Shown here in pieces: positions 17,613-27,227 of a stretch of 64,000 bases of DNA. A program made the position numbers and the translations under genes. The DNA comes from JAGLOK01 sp963675575. Its GTDB lineage: Bacteria; Bacillota; Clostridia; Christensenellales; UMGS416. The notes beneath the pieces were generated by a model. That model did no database searches and was not told the DNA's origin. It saw only the letters and a program-made list of their open reading frames with translations. The stretch's first letter is position 1; each line of letters starts with the position of its first letter. The DNA lies in the NCBI GenBank assembly GCA_963675575.1, contig OY776378.1, forward strand, positions 372,001 to 436,000, written 5' to 3'.

Positions 17613-18611
17613 ATGAATAGTGAGATGATGAAAACAAATTCCAAAAGCGTATATCAAACTATAGTAAAAGGGCTAAAAAAATATGCTATTATATTAGTAT
17701 TAATTGGGTTGATGATATTATTTTCAATTTGGTCGCCCTATTTCTTTACGCTTCAGAATTTAACAAATGTTTTCGTTCAGCAATCCTATGTTATTATTGC
17801 GGCGGTAGGTTTAGCATTTGTAATGATCAGCGGTGGTATGGATTTATCAATAGGCTACCAGATGTCTCTGGTCGGGGTTACTGTTGCAGTGTTGATGAAG
17901 TGGCTAAGCTGGCCAATTCCACTTGCGATTTCCGCAGGATTAGTTTTGGGTATTGTATTGGGGCTTATCAATGGAGTGGCTTCAATAAAACTGAAAGTAC
18001 ATCCTTTAATTATAACTTTGGGAACAATGACGGTTTTTCAGGGAGCTTCATACATCGTATCAAATCAAAGCGTTATATTGAATCTGGATCCTAAATTTAA
18101 ATTTATCGGTCAGGGATATATATTTGATTTTATACCAGTAAGCGTAGTGCTTATGATAGTAGTAATTTTCAGCGCAAGTTTTCTTTTAAATAAAACTTAT
18201 ATAGGCAGATATATATACGCAATAGGTGGAAACGATGAGGCTTCAAGGCTTGCGGGCATTAATATCAAGGCGGTAAAGTTGTTGGTTTTTGGTTTGTGCG
18301 GATTTTTTGTGTCGCTTGCGGCTATAGTGTTGTTTGCACGAGCAGGCTCTGCTTCTTCAACCACCGGACCAGGAACTGAGTTTACTGCAATTACTGCAGC
18401 GGTGCTGGGAGGCATTAGCTTTAAAGGCGGCGAAGGCAAGATGTGGGGTCTTTTCACCGGTGTTTTAATACTGGGTGTTTTAAGCAACGGAATGCAATTG
18501 ATTGGAATGGGCACTTATGCGCAGTATATTGTTAAAGGCCTTGTGCTTCTTGCAGCTGTTGGATTTGACACTTATCAAAAGAACCAGAAAATCAAACAGA
18601 AAAGGCATTAA
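17613..18611 (+). CDS. Ribose-type sugar ABC transporter permease
   Basis: 332 residues, BPD_transp_2 (RbsC-like) with about 8-10 membrane helices; first helix about 26-45. Typical features: VGLAFVMISGGMDLSIG near helix 3, GRYIYAIGGNDEASRLAGIN cytoplasmic loop and the Gly-rich AAVLGGISFKGGEGKMWG. Starts 4 bp after the ATPase stop with GGGAGGG upstream. Completes a three-gene importer with 14980 and 16130. Confidence 0.94.
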   Translation: MNSEMMKTNSKSVYQTIVKGLKKYAIILVLIGLMILFSIWSPYFFTLQNLTNVFVQQSYVIIAAVGLAFVMISGGMDLSIGYQMSLVGVTVAVLMKWLSWPIPLAISAGLVLGIVLGLINGVASIKLKVHPLIITLGTMTVFQGASYIVSNQSVILNLDPKFKFIGQGYIFDFIPVSVVLMIVVIFSASFLLNKTYIGRYIYAIGGNDEASRLAGINIKAVKLLVFGLCGFFVSLAAIVLFARAGSASSTTGPGTEFTAITAAVLGGISFKGGEGKMWGLFTGVLILGVLSNGMQLIGMGTYAQYIVKGLVLLAAVGFDTYQKNQKIKQKRH

Positions 18612-18640
18612 TTGAAAATTAGAGTGTAGAGTATATTAAT

Positions 18641-18694
18641 AAAAGTCCCTTTTTGTTTGATTGCATAAATGCAACAAAAAAGAAGGGGCTTTTA
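18641..18694 (+). terminator. Terminator of the sugar importer operon
   Basis: Long hairpin with outer arms AAAAGTCCC / GGGGCTTTT and an inner perfect TTGCAT-AA-ATGCAA stem, then TTTATTT. Confidence 0.75.
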
Positions 18695-18770
18695 TTTAAA
18701 TCAAGAAAAATTGCAGTCATAAATATATTAATATATAATTATGTTGAACTTCATTTAAGGAAGAAGATAG

Positions 18771-20396
18771 ATGCTTAAAGTATTGATTTGTGATGATGAA
18801 CCAAATGTATGCCAGCTAATTAATAAATTAATTGACTGGGAAGCATTGGAGATGGTCAATGTTGGAATGGTAGATAACGGGATTGACGCTTATAATTATA
18901 TTAATGAAAAGCGTCCCCATATTGTCATTTCTGATGTTAGAATGCCTGGATATGATGGCATAGAATTGATTAAATTAGTACACAAAGAAAATATCGAGAC
19001 CAAGTTTATAATCATCAGCGGACACAAACAATTCGAATACGCGCACGCTGCCTTAAAATATGGAGTAGAGGATTATTTGCTAAAACCAATAAAGAAAAAT
19101 GAAATCAATGATATTTTGCAGCAGATAAAAGAAGAGTATGAATTATCTGAAAAGATAAAAAGCGGTCAAGTACAGCTGTATGAGCAAATAGAAGAAAACA
19201 GTGAAATTTTAAAAGAATACTTTTTTGACCACTTGATAAATTCTACTGTTGATTCGAACGAATTTGAGTATGAAAATTTAAACCAGATTAATAAAAAATA
19301 TAATCTAAATTTCATAGAAGGTGTTTTCAAAGTATTTATAATTCAATTGGACAAAACAAGCGACAGCGAAGATCGGGTCAAAGATAGGCATGTAATAAGC
19401 AAACTTCGCGAAAGAGTTTTGGGATATTTAGATGCGTTTCCATGCGAAAACATAGTGACGTTTAAAGAAAATAGAATTATGGCTGTATTAAATTACGCAT
19501 TTGATCAAATGGAGAATATCAGGCACGAATTGCACAATATACTTGACGATGCAATGAATTTTATCGCTGTGTATGACTGCTATTTAATAACAATAGGTGT
19601 TGGAAAGAAAGAGACTGATTATAAGAAAATTAAAGAAGCTGTCAAGACTGCAGAAAATGTAATATATTCACGAATGTTCTTGGGCACAAACCGGATGATA
19701 TATTATGAAGATGTAAGCAGTGTGAAAAGAGACGCGAAAGAGTTTTTCAATCCGGAATTGAAGCAACAATTGATTAATATCATGGAAAGCTTGGATTCTG
19801 ACAGCATGAAGCGATATTTAAAAAATACTATAAGCGATTTTATTAATAATGAGATAATTAATCCGCAAGAACTACTTATCTTGTGTGACCTGATTTTAAA
19901 CACTATTTTGGACGCGGCGAATTCAAACAAGTTAGTTGAAATTGATTCAAAAAAGATTACCGAAGCTTTTCATTCTGAAGTGCAAAAAGCATATCATTAC
20001 AAGATGCTGATTCTATTTATCAGCAATATTACAGATGAATATTTTATTAAGTGCAACGAGATAAAAAGCAATCAAGAGGATCTCCCGATAAGAACGGCAA
20101 AAGCATATATCGAAGATCACTTTTCGGAATTTATCAGTCTTGAAGATATTGCAGAGCAAGTTCATCTGAATTCGGTATATTTTAGCTATCTTTTCAAAAA
20201 GAAACAAGGGATTAACTTTAGTGAGTATTTAATTAATTATCGAATTGAAAAAGCAAAAAAAATGCTTAAGGAAACCAGCGATAACATCTCAGTCATTGCA
20301 GGCCAAGTAGGATACAAAGATTCGAAGCATTTTAGCAAGCTGTTCAAAAAGATTGTTGGGTTAAGGCCTATAGAATATCGGAAATTATATTCGTAG
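18771..20396 (+). CDS. YesN-type response regulator with AraC DNA-binding domain
   Basis: 541 residues. N-terminal receiver domain (1-120): acidic pair CDDEP, phospho-acceptor Asp55 in ISDVRMPGYDGIEL, and the conserved Lys in YLLKPIKK. A long central region (about 130-430) of unknown fold, then two AraC-type HTHs at the C-terminus (IAEQVHLNSVYFSYLFKK and VAGQVGYKDS-like ISVIAGQVGYKDSKHFSKLF). Partner of the kinase at 20413, 16 bp downstream. Its likely target is the sugar importer operon just upstream (inference from proximity). RBS AAGGAAG. Confidence 0.92.
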   Translation: MLKVLICDDEPNVCQLINKLIDWEALEMVNVGMVDNGIDAYNYINEKRPHIVISDVRMPGYDGIELIKLVHKENIETKFIIISGHKQFEYAHAALKYGVEDYLLKPIKKNEINDILQQIKEEYELSEKIKSGQVQLYEQIEENSEILKEYFFDHLINSTVDSNEFEYENLNQINKKYNLNFIEGVFKVFIIQLDKTSDSEDRVKDRHVISKLRERVLGYLDAFPCENIVTFKENRIMAVLNYAFDQMENIRHELHNILDDAMNFIAVYDCYLITIGVGKKETDYKKIKEAVKTAENVIYSRMFLGTNRMIYYEDVSSVKRDAKEFFNPELKQQLINIMESLDSDSMKRYLKNTISDFINNEIINPQELLILCDLILNTILDAANSNKLVEIDSKKITEAFHSEVQKAYHYKMLILFISNITDEYFIKCNEIKSNQEDLPIRTAKAYIEDHFSEFISLEDIAEQVHLNSVYFSYLFKKKQGINFSEYLINYRIEKAKKMLKETSDNISVIAGQVGYKDSKHFSKLFKKIVGLRPIEYRKLYS

Positions 20397-20412
20397 TATT
20401 AAAGGTAATAGT

Positions 20413-21480
20413 ATGAAATCAATCTTAAAAAAAATTCGGTCAATAGAACTATCCTGGGATCTTATGTTTAACATAATATTGGTCTTGGTTTTAAATGCCA
20501 TAGCTTTTGTGTTTGCGGCCTTATTCTCATGGAATGAAGTTAGTGTGTTAACATTTTGGATATTAATTATTACATATGTTTCGGGAACAAGCCTTTTTTT
20601 TATTTTCAGAATTTATAGGCCGGCTTTGCAGTTTAGACGGGGAATAGCTTTACTGAAAAGCAGCGGATTCGAAGAGGATGATTTGGAAAAAATAAAAATT
20701 AATTCAAAAATATCAAAAGAAATTATTGAAACATGGAATCAAATCCGCGGTAATCTAAATTTAGAGTACTCAGAAAGTATATTAAAAAACCAAGCCGAAA
20801 TAAATGCACTGCAAAGCCAGATAAACCCTCATTTTCTTTATAATACATTAGAGTCGATACGAGGCAAAGCATTGATGGCGGACATGGAAGAAATTGCCGA
20901 AATGACAGAGGCTCTTGCTACTTTCTTCAGATACAGCATTTCTCAAAAAGGAAATATAGTTACACTTTGGGATGAAATAAAAAACGTTCAAAATTATTTT
21001 AAAATCCAAAAATTCAGATTTAATGACAGGTTTGAACTTGCGATTATTTATGACGAGATTGATGAAGATATTCTGGATTTTAAAATTCCGAAACTGACAT
21101 TACAGCCGATTGTTGAAAACAGCATTTACCACGGTTTGGAATCTAAGATTGGCAAAGGGAAAATTGAAATTAGAATATTGAGAACCGAAAAAAGGTTAAT
21201 AATAAGCGTTATTGATGAAGGTGTGGGAATTCAAAAAGAGAAATTGTTAATGATAAATAAATCGTTAACATCTAATCTTTTGGATGTTCAAAGCGGAAAT
21301 TCAAAAAAAGGCGGTATCGCACTGATAAATGTCAACCAAAGGATAAAATTATTCTTCGGGGATGAATATGGACTAAGAATAACAAGCACTGTAAATGTTG
21401 GGACGGAAGTTGAATTAGTAATTCCGCTTGTTAAGGATGAGGCGCAGCTTCTTGTTAGAAAAGAACAATCGGATGATTAG
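20413..21480 (+). CDS. YesM-type histidine kinase without extracellular sensor domain
   Basis: 355 residues. Two membrane helices (about 18-39 and 45-66) separated by only about five residues, then a linker, the HisKA_7 site with phospho-acceptor His140 in QINPHFLYNTLES, and a HATPase_c domain (N-box IVENSIYHGLE, G1 DEGVGIQ, late GGIALINVNQRI). Typical YesM kinases carry a large extracellular domain between the helices; here there is none, and the total length is short. The signal must therefore come through the membrane or from a partner. It is followed 9 bp later by a dead ABC protein, the best partner candidate (inference). Confidence 0.9.
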   Translation: MKSILKKIRSIELSWDLMFNIILVLVLNAIAFVFAALFSWNEVSVLTFWILIITYVSGTSLFFIFRIYRPALQFRRGIALLKSSGFEEDDLEKIKINSKISKEIIETWNQIRGNLNLEYSESILKNQAEINALQSQINPHFLYNTLESIRGKALMADMEEIAEMTEALATFFRYSISQKGNIVTLWDEIKNVQNYFKIQKFRFNDRFELAIIYDEIDEDILDFKIPKLTLQPIVENSIYHGLESKIGKGKIEIRILRTEKRLIISVIDEGVGIQKEKLLMINKSLTSNLLDVQSGNSKKGGIALINVNQRIKLFFGDEYGLRITSTVNVGTEVELVIPLVKDEAQLLVRKEQSDD

Positions 21481-21489
21481 GTGAATTAA

Positions 21490-22980
21490 TTGAAGAAAGA
21501 ACTAATTCGCATTATTGATGCAAATAAAAAGATTCTAGGCAGATCTATTTTTAAAGATTTTTATTTTAATGCGTTCAAAGGCGAGATTATATATATGATA
21601 GGTCTTTCTGAAAGCGCCAGAATCGAGTTTGCTAATATCTTGCATGGAAATTCACATTTTGATTCCGGAATTATATATGTAAATGAAATATTGAGAGAAA
21701 CATATAGTAAGCAGGATTCCAATGATTTAGGAATTGTGTTTATTTCAAATCGTATGAAGCTGATTCCAGAGCTGTCTATTGCTGAAAACATTTTTGTGAT
21801 AAAAAATAATGGGTTAGACAAAATATTGTTTAACAAAAAAGCTATTGTCAAGGAAGCGGATATCCTTTTGAAAGAAATGGGAATGCAATTTTCGTCAGGT
21901 ATGAAAGCAAGGGAGTTAACTGGCGCTCAGCAAAATATAATTGAATTAATTAAAACGCAGATTGTTGGAGCAAAATTGATTATACTCGATGATATAACAC
22001 ACGACTATACAACCAAAGAGTACAGGCAGCTTATTCAAATCTTAAGGATATTAAAAAATAAAGGTGTTTCAATTCTTATTCAAAGCATGCGAATGGGCAA
22101 ATTGATTTCTGAGGCAAACCGAACTATGATCATTAAGAGCGGGAAAGTGGCGAAAACCTTTTACGATCTGCCAATAAGCGAAAGCTTAGTCCATAAAATA
22201 CTGACTGAAATAGATAAACCCAAAAATATTTTAAATTTTTCCGATAAAAAAGGTAAAATAATTTTTCGTGTGGAAAATCTCGTAAACGATAAGCTTGCAG
22301 GAGTCAGCCTTAGTTTGAGGGAAGGTGAAGTTTTAGGACTTTTTGATGAAGAGTATGAGGATAATTATGCTTTATATGAGGCTGTATTTGGTTACAGAGG
22401 CGCGTTTTCGGGAAATATTTTTTTAGATAATAAGTTATTTATTCCCAAAAATATCAAAACGGCAAAAAAAAGAGGTATTGGACTTTTGCCTCAGGAAATT
22501 GCAGAGAATGGAATCATACCAAATTTAAGCATATTGGAGAATGTAACAATAAATATTTGGGATAAAATGACTAATTTTTCAGGTGTAATTAAGAAAAGAT
22601 ATCTGGAAATTTTAATTAAGGATATTTGTAAAGCATTAAATATTAGCAAGGATACTTTATTAAGCTCGGCCTATAACGCTGATATATACACACTTCAAAA
22701 GGCGGCTTTTCATAGATGGATAATGGCAAAGCCAAAGATGGTCTTTTTACTGAAACCTTTTTCTTCGGTGGATGCAATTTCAAGAGACATAATAATTGAG
22801 CAAGTTGAAAATTTGTCTAACAAAAAAATTGGCACAGTAGTGATTTCGTCAAATTTGGAGGAAATAGTGAATTTGTGCGATAGGGTGATATTCTTTTCGC
22901 ATGGAAAGATTAAAATGGAATTTGAAAAATCTGAGTTTGATGAGTTATCACTTGATTTGTTAAAGCAAGTTTCAAATTAA
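21490..22980 (+). CDS. RbsA-like double ABC protein with destroyed ATPase motifs (pseudo-ATPase)
   Basis: 496 residues, same size and layout as the sugar ATPase at 16130, but catalytic motifs are gone in both halves. First half: Walker A reads GLSESARIE (38-46) where GENGAGKST is expected; Q-loop FISNRM; signature LTGAQQNI; Walker B IILDDITHD; H-loop IQSMR with His to Met. Second half: GLFDEEYEDN in place of the Gly-rich loop, no LSGGNQQ (reads YTLQKAAF), Walker B-like FLLKPFSSVD. The frame is intact for 1.5 kb, so it is a maintained protein and not a pseudogene. Last in the operon with the two-component pair. Proposed role: docks on a sugar permease and reports its state to the sensorless kinase. 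TTG start, weak RBS TAGGTGA. Confidence 0.85.
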   Translation: MKKELIRIIDANKKILGRSIFKDFYFNAFKGEIIYMIGLSESARIEFANILHGNSHFDSGIIYVNEILRETYSKQDSNDLGIVFISNRMKLIPELSIAENIFVIKNNGLDKILFNKKAIVKEADILLKEMGMQFSSGMKARELTGAQQNIIELIKTQIVGAKLIILDDITHDYTTKEYRQLIQILRILKNKGVSILIQSMRMGKLISEANRTMIIKSGKVAKTFYDLPISESLVHKILTEIDKPKNILNFSDKKGKIIFRVENLVNDKLAGVSLSLREGEVLGLFDEEYEDNYALYEAVFGYRGAFSGNIFLDNKLFIPKNIKTAKKRGIGLLPQEIAENGIIPNLSILENVTINIWDKMTNFSGVIKKRYLEILIKDICKALNISKDTLLSSAYNADIYTLQKAAFHRWIMAKPKMVFLLKPFSSVDAISRDIIIEQVENLSNKKIGTVVISSNLEEIVNLCDRVIFFSHGKIKMEFEKSEFDELSLDLLKQVSN

Positions 22981-23626
22981 TAGTTACGTATTCGAGTATA
23001 AACTAAAATATCTTTAGCCTAAATTTTTTTGGTTTTTTATGATATAATATGCCTTGGGCGGATAATCCATTGCAAATCAGATATTTATATTTATTTAGAA
23101 TGAATATTGACATTATGGTAAAAACAAAAGATAATAAGTTGTAGTAAATGTTGCATATTCATGTAATTACATCCGTTGTTAGGGTTTGTATGGAAAAATT
23201 ATATATTGAGCAGGCAAGACTGTTATTTTTAATTGATGGGCCAATTTGAAAACTGGGAATTAAAAAGAAAAAATATCTCTAATATGATAGATATAAAAGT
23301 TTGTTAATTCCAGGTATCTAGAAAATATATACGTTGTGTTTTTTTGAAGCATAAAATGAAATTAGTTGCATATCATTCATCAAAGACTTGAGCTGAGAAA
23401 AAAACAAATCAATAAAACCAATAAATTTCCCCGTATTTATGATGAAGAACTAACGGTATGAGGTTTCTTTAAATATTGGAACAAAATTGGAAACGAAACT
23501 ACTCTGGGAGTATTATAAAAGTATATGCAACAAGAAAACAAAAAAACTGAAAAGTTAATAAAATGTACAATAGAAACAACTGATAAAAAAACTATAAGTA
23601 CATATGTGGAGGCGTAGAGGAGGGAT
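22981..23626. other. 646-bp non-coding region with promoter and inverted repeat
   Basis: No credible gene on either strand. A sigma-A type promoter lies at 23107-23135 (listed separately). Downstream, arms CTGGGAATTAA (23253-23263) and TTAATTCCAGG (23304-23314) could pair. The LysR start is almost 500 bp past the promoter, so this may be a long leader or a separate small RNA. No riboswitch family was recognised. Confidence 0.4.
23107..23135 (+). promoter_or_regulatory. Sigma-A type promoter in the gap before the LysR gene
   Basis: TTGACA at 23107-23112, 17-bp spacer, GATAAT at 23130-23135. Good consensus match, but the nearest gene start is 492 bp away. Confidence 0.5.
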
Positions 23627-24523
23627 ATGGATATTAATTCTTTTTGGTATTTTATTTCCATTGCTGATTGTCGGAGTTTTTCGGAAGCCGCAGAAAGGAA
23701 CTATGTTTCACAATCATCACTTTCTAAAATAATCATTAGCCTGGAAAAAGAACTGGGTACCAATCTCTTTGACCGAAAACATCATCCCGTTTCTCTTACG
23801 CCCGCGGGCAGATGTTTCTACGAACATGTTAAAAAAATCGAAAAACTTTATAATCAAACCATAAAGGATTTAAGTGATTATAGAGAGAACAAAATAATCA
23901 GCTGCTATTCAGTACCAAAATCTTTTGCAATAAGAAACGCGCTTGTTGCTTTTCAAGAAGCGAATCCGGATATTGAACTTAACAGCGAAATGAGCTCAAA
24001 TTTTGAAACTGTAATAGAAGAGATACTTAAAAGGAACGTTGACATTGCGATAACGCATCAACCCTTTGAAATACCCGAACAAATAGGAATCACATTCCTT
24101 TTTGATGATGAACTCTATGTTGTGGTATCAAAAGAACATGAATTCGCACAATTTACTAGTGTGTCTATTTCAAAACTGAGCGGGCAAACGTTCATAGAGA
24201 CGCCTTTTTCAATGACTCTCCTAACTACTCTGACTAAATATTATGATTTAGTTCCGGGCAAAATAAAGCCGCTCGAGGAACCGGTTTACAGAGAAGAAGT
24301 GCTGCAAAAAGTCGCTCGCGGTGAAGGTATTAGCATATACTTTGGCAGAGACATCAGCTATTATAAAATAAATAACATTGTTACAATTAAATTGGATGAT
24401 GTGCCAACGATACCAATGGTTTTATTGGAAAATAAAAACCGCCCTATTATGGAGTGGCACGATAGACTTCGTCAATACCTTAAAGATAATTTGAAAAATT
24501 ATGTAGGTCCTTTGGATCTATAA
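23627..24523 (+). CDS. LysR-family transcriptional regulator
   Basis: 298 residues. N-terminal winged HTH (1-60: FWYFISIADCRSFSEAAERN then VSQSSLSKIIISLEKELG and LFDRKHHPVSLTPAG) and a C-terminal periplasmic-binding-like effector domain (about 90-290). RBS GAGGAGGG before ATG 23627. LysR proteins usually activate neighbouring operons in response to a pathway metabolite; the second oligopeptide-type importer downstream is the plausible target (inference). Confidence 0.93.
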   Translation: MDINSFWYFISIADCRSFSEAAERNYVSQSSLSKIIISLEKELGTNLFDRKHHPVSLTPAGRCFYEHVKKIEKLYNQTIKDLSDYRENKIISCYSVPKSFAIRNALVAFQEANPDIELNSEMSSNFETVIEEILKRNVDIAITHQPFEIPEQIGITFLFDDELYVVVSKEHEFAQFTSVSISKLSGQTFIETPFSMTLLTTLTKYYDLVPGKIKPLEEPVYREEVLQKVARGEGISIYFGRDISYYKINNIVTIKLDDVPTIPMVLLENKNRPIMEWHDRLRQYLKDNLKNYVGPLDL

Positions 24524-24567
24524 CGAGAAGCAATATAGATTTTTTTGCGGTGGGAATATAGCCACTG

Positions 24568-24597
24568 TTGACACGGAAATAAATACTGTATTATAAT
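24568..24597 (+). promoter_or_regulatory. Near-consensus sigma-A promoter of the DUF3899-like gene
   Basis: TTGACA at 24568-24573, 18-bp spacer, TATAAT at 24592-24597; both hexamers are perfect. 72 bp before the ATG. Confidence 0.8.
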
Positions 24598-24669
24598 GTC
24601 CTAATTATATTGGGCGGCACAAAAGTTTTATAAGAAATCTTATGGCATTTAATAAGATGGGGGAATACA

Positions 24670-25092
24670 ATGGCCAAATGGCTAACACTTGAAAAGAAGG
24701 AACGCAATAAAAGAGTCAGTTTCTTGCGCTATTTTATCGGATGCATAGTAATGATTCTATTTTATACAGTATTCCACAACGGATTCTCGCCTATAAATAT
24801 TCAGATGGCAATTCAAACGTGGGGAGATGCTTTTGTGATGACAAGCATATTAATGCTGGCAGTTGTTGCAATTATTAAATTTGATAGAATTGGCTATCTT
24901 GACTGGATAAGCTATTCATTGAAGACTACCAAATTTGTTTTATCCCGCGCGAAAGATAAGGAATTTATTGGCTATACTGATTTCATAATAAACAGAGAAC
25001 GCGGCATAATGCCTATTTGGCCGGGGCTTGTAACGGCATCATTATGCCTTTTTATTGGAATAATAATAAGTGTACTATTTTATTTTGTCTGA
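24670..25092 (+). CDS. DUF3899-like small membrane protein
   Basis: 140 residues with three hydrophobic segments (about 17-37, 55-77, 117-139) and a cytoplasmic loop around 80-115. The stretch WGDAFVMTSILMLAVVAI matches the pattern of DUF3899 membrane proteins of Firmicutes, whose function is unknown. RBS GATGGGGG upstream. Own near-consensus promoter, so it is probably expressed constitutively and independently of the flanking regulator and importer. Family call is by eye. Confidence 0.65.
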   Translation: MAKWLTLEKKERNKRVSFLRYFIGCIVMILFYTVFHNGFSPINIQMAIQTWGDAFVMTSILMLAVVAIIKFDRIGYLDWISYSLKTTKFVLSRAKDKEFIGYTDFIINRERGIMPIWPGLVTASLCLFIGIIISVLFYFV

Positions 25093-25423
25093 AACTAGTT
25101 ATGCAAAAAAAGCAAGAAATACGTTTATTTATTTATGAAATTCATTTTTTTATATGCAATAAATTAGTAAATCAAAAATGGAATATTTCAAACCAACATT
25201 ATTCCATTATAGAATAATGTTTAAGTCCAAAAATGAATTGAGCGGCTGAAGAAATATGGTTAGAATAAGAGATAACAAATAAATATTATATATAAATATT
25301 ATATAAAATGCATGAGTTTTCTGCATGGAACGGTATTCTTAGTTTAGTTTGAGTACGGTTAGATTGCATTCGTTTTTTTGCGTCTAAACGTATTTATAAA
25401 AAAGGAAAAAGGAAGGGAATAAG
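25093..25423. other. 331-bp upstream region of importer operon 2
   Basis: Non-coding. Contains an inverted repeat AATGGAATA / TATTCCATT (25177-25185 and 25200-25208), and a 13-bp tandem direct repeat of AAATATTATATAT (from 25281). These may be regulator sites for operon 2, which has no other obvious promoter. No -35/-10 pair with good spacing was found near the start. Confidence 0.35.
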
Positions 25424-27088
25424 ATGAAAAAAAGATCAAATAGTAATTGGCTTAAGGTTGCTTGCGTAATTATCGCTTTGAGCATGGTTATGGGCGTTCT
25501 CGCAGCTTGCGACAGCTCAAAAACTGACGACAGCGACAAAGGTACAACCACCTCAACCACTTCTTCTGAACCAAAGAACTTAGCATTCGTGATGAGCTCC
25601 GATGTTGGAGATCTGTCACCGTACGGAGGAGACAGTGGCGGACGTCATCATACATACAAGATGCTTTATGATGCACTTTGTGCTGCTAAGGGTTTAGGTC
25701 AGCCTCTAGCAGACCTTGAACTTCAGATAGCAAAAAGCTTAAATGTTGTTGATGGAACGACAGTTGAAGTTGAAATTTATGACTATGTTAAAGACAATCA
25801 GGGCAATGACATTAAAGCTTCAGACGTAGTATTCAGCTACAACGCAGCTATGGATGCCGGCACAAATGACAAATTAAAAGGCTATCTCGAAACCATTACA
25901 GCCACCGGCGACTACACTGTTGAAATTAAGCTTAAATCCGCATTTGTAGGCGCAATGGAATGGACTTTGACCAGTGTTCCGATTGTCAGCGAAAGCTGGT
26001 TTGCGGCTGCTTCTGATGCAGACAAGACAAGCAATCCTGCCACAACAGGTGCTTACAACTTGGTTGAAACTGTTGCAGGTTCACACACCACACTGGAGAA
26101 AAATGCTGATTATTGGCAAACCGATGAATCTCTTCGCAGCTATTATGATCAACAGACATTTGATACAATTACAATGAATGTAGCAAGAGAATCTTCTATG
26201 CGTGCTATCGCTCTTCAAAACGGAGAGGTTGACCTTGCTCATAATGTTCCAGCTTCAGAAATTTCTACTTTCATGAATGATGACGGAACAAGCAAAGAAG
26301 GTTGGAATGTGTTTGCTAACTCAAACGGACGTTTCAACGTATTTATGTTTAACAACAGCAACAGCGTATTTGCTGACAATGCTACACTTCGCCAGGCTGT
26401 TCTTTACGGTGTTGACTTTGAAGCTGTACGTCAAGGCTACGGTAACACACCCACCAACGGAAGCATCTGTCATGACTTTGGTCCTGAAGTTGCAGGCGAT
26501 TACAACATGGATTGGAACGACGAAGGATACTTTGAATATGACTTTGAAAAGGCCAAAGAACTTATGGCTGAAGCAGGTTATCCAGACGGCGGATTTACTG
26601 TTCGCCTTATGTATCAAAACAGTACCACAGCTACTTCTGGTTTGACAGTTGTTCAGGATTATCTCTCCAAGCTCGGTATTACTGTTGAGATGCTTCCTTA
26701 TGACCAGGCACTTTATAACTCATACAAATATGATGACACACAATGGGACATGATTGTTGACTCAAAAGGTTGCAGCGGCTCAGTAACAAGCACATGGTCG
26801 GACGTATTCAACACAAACAACTATGAAAATGGTAGTGCATGCTTCACACATGATGACAAACTTCAAGAACTGCTTGAAGCTGCAAGCGATACAGCTACTT
26901 ATAGTACAGAATCCCTCAACGCTTTCCACAACTATCTCAAGGAACAGGCATATGGTATTGCTATGTTCTTCAACTATTCATACTATGTTGGTCAAGACGG
27001 TATAACAGATATGTTCCAGGATGGCATGGGCAATCTTACGAACGGTACTGTTGGCGTTGCCGACGACTATGTCTCTGTTGCAGATTGA
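25424..27088 (+). CDS. Oligopeptide-type ABC transporter substrate-binding lipoprotein (system 2)
   Basis: 554 residues. Lipobox GVLAAC (Cys about 29), Thr/Ser-rich linker, then the family 5 SBP fold: VGDLSPYGGDSGG, VEVEIYDYVKDNQGNDIKAS, NPATTGAYNLVETV, LRQAVLYGVDFEAV. Paralogous in layout to the system 1 protein at 6673, including the early SPYGG motif. Substrate unknown. RBS AAGGAAGGG. First gene of operon 2; followed by a strong hairpin. Confidence 0.93.
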   Translation: MKKRSNSNWLKVACVIIALSMVMGVLAACDSSKTDDSDKGTTTSTTSSEPKNLAFVMSSDVGDLSPYGGDSGGRHHTYKMLYDALCAAKGLGQPLADLELQIAKSLNVVDGTTVEVEIYDYVKDNQGNDIKASDVVFSYNAAMDAGTNDKLKGYLETITATGDYTVEIKLKSAFVGAMEWTLTSVPIVSESWFAAASDADKTSNPATTGAYNLVETVAGSHTTLEKNADYWQTDESLRSYYDQQTFDTITMNVARESSMRAIALQNGEVDLAHNVPASEISTFMNDDGTSKEGWNVFANSNGRFNVFMFNNSNSVFADNATLRQAVLYGVDFEAVRQGYGNTPTNGSICHDFGPEVAGDYNMDWNDEGYFEYDFEKAKELMAEAGYPDGGFTVRLMYQNSTTATSGLTVVQDYLSKLGITVEMLPYDQALYNSYKYDDTQWDMIVDSKGCSGSVTSTWSDVFNTNNYENGSACFTHDDKLQELLEAASDTATYSTESLNAFHNYLKEQAYGIAMFFNYSYYVGQDGITDMFQDGMGNLTNGTVGVADDYVSVAD

Positions 27089-27143
27089 TATTGAAATCAT
27101 CAAAGAAATACTGCAGTAGATAGATTAGTAAACTGAAGTATAT

Positions 27144-27189
27144 AGAAGTGCACAGCTCGGACTTCAATGTTAATTGCTGTGCACTTTCT
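27144..27189 (+). terminator. Hairpin between binding-protein and permease genes (system 2)
   Basis: Arms AGAAGTGCACAGC and GCTGTGCACTTTCT pair over 9 perfect bp plus flanks, then TTCTATAG. Same position as the hairpin in system 1. Confidence 0.7.
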
Positions 27190-27227
27190 ATAGTAAAGAA
27201 TTAGCAACTCGCAAGGAGCACAAATCA

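Noticed and set aside
21490..22980. Calling the RbsA-like protein a working sugar ATPase or a pseudogene
   Set aside because: Walker A, signature, Walker B and H-loop are lost, so it is not a working ATPase; the 496-codon frame is intact, so it is not a pseudogene.
25281..25306. CRISPR-like repeat
   Set aside because: Only two copies of a 13-bp AT-rich unit without spacers; simple tandem repeat.
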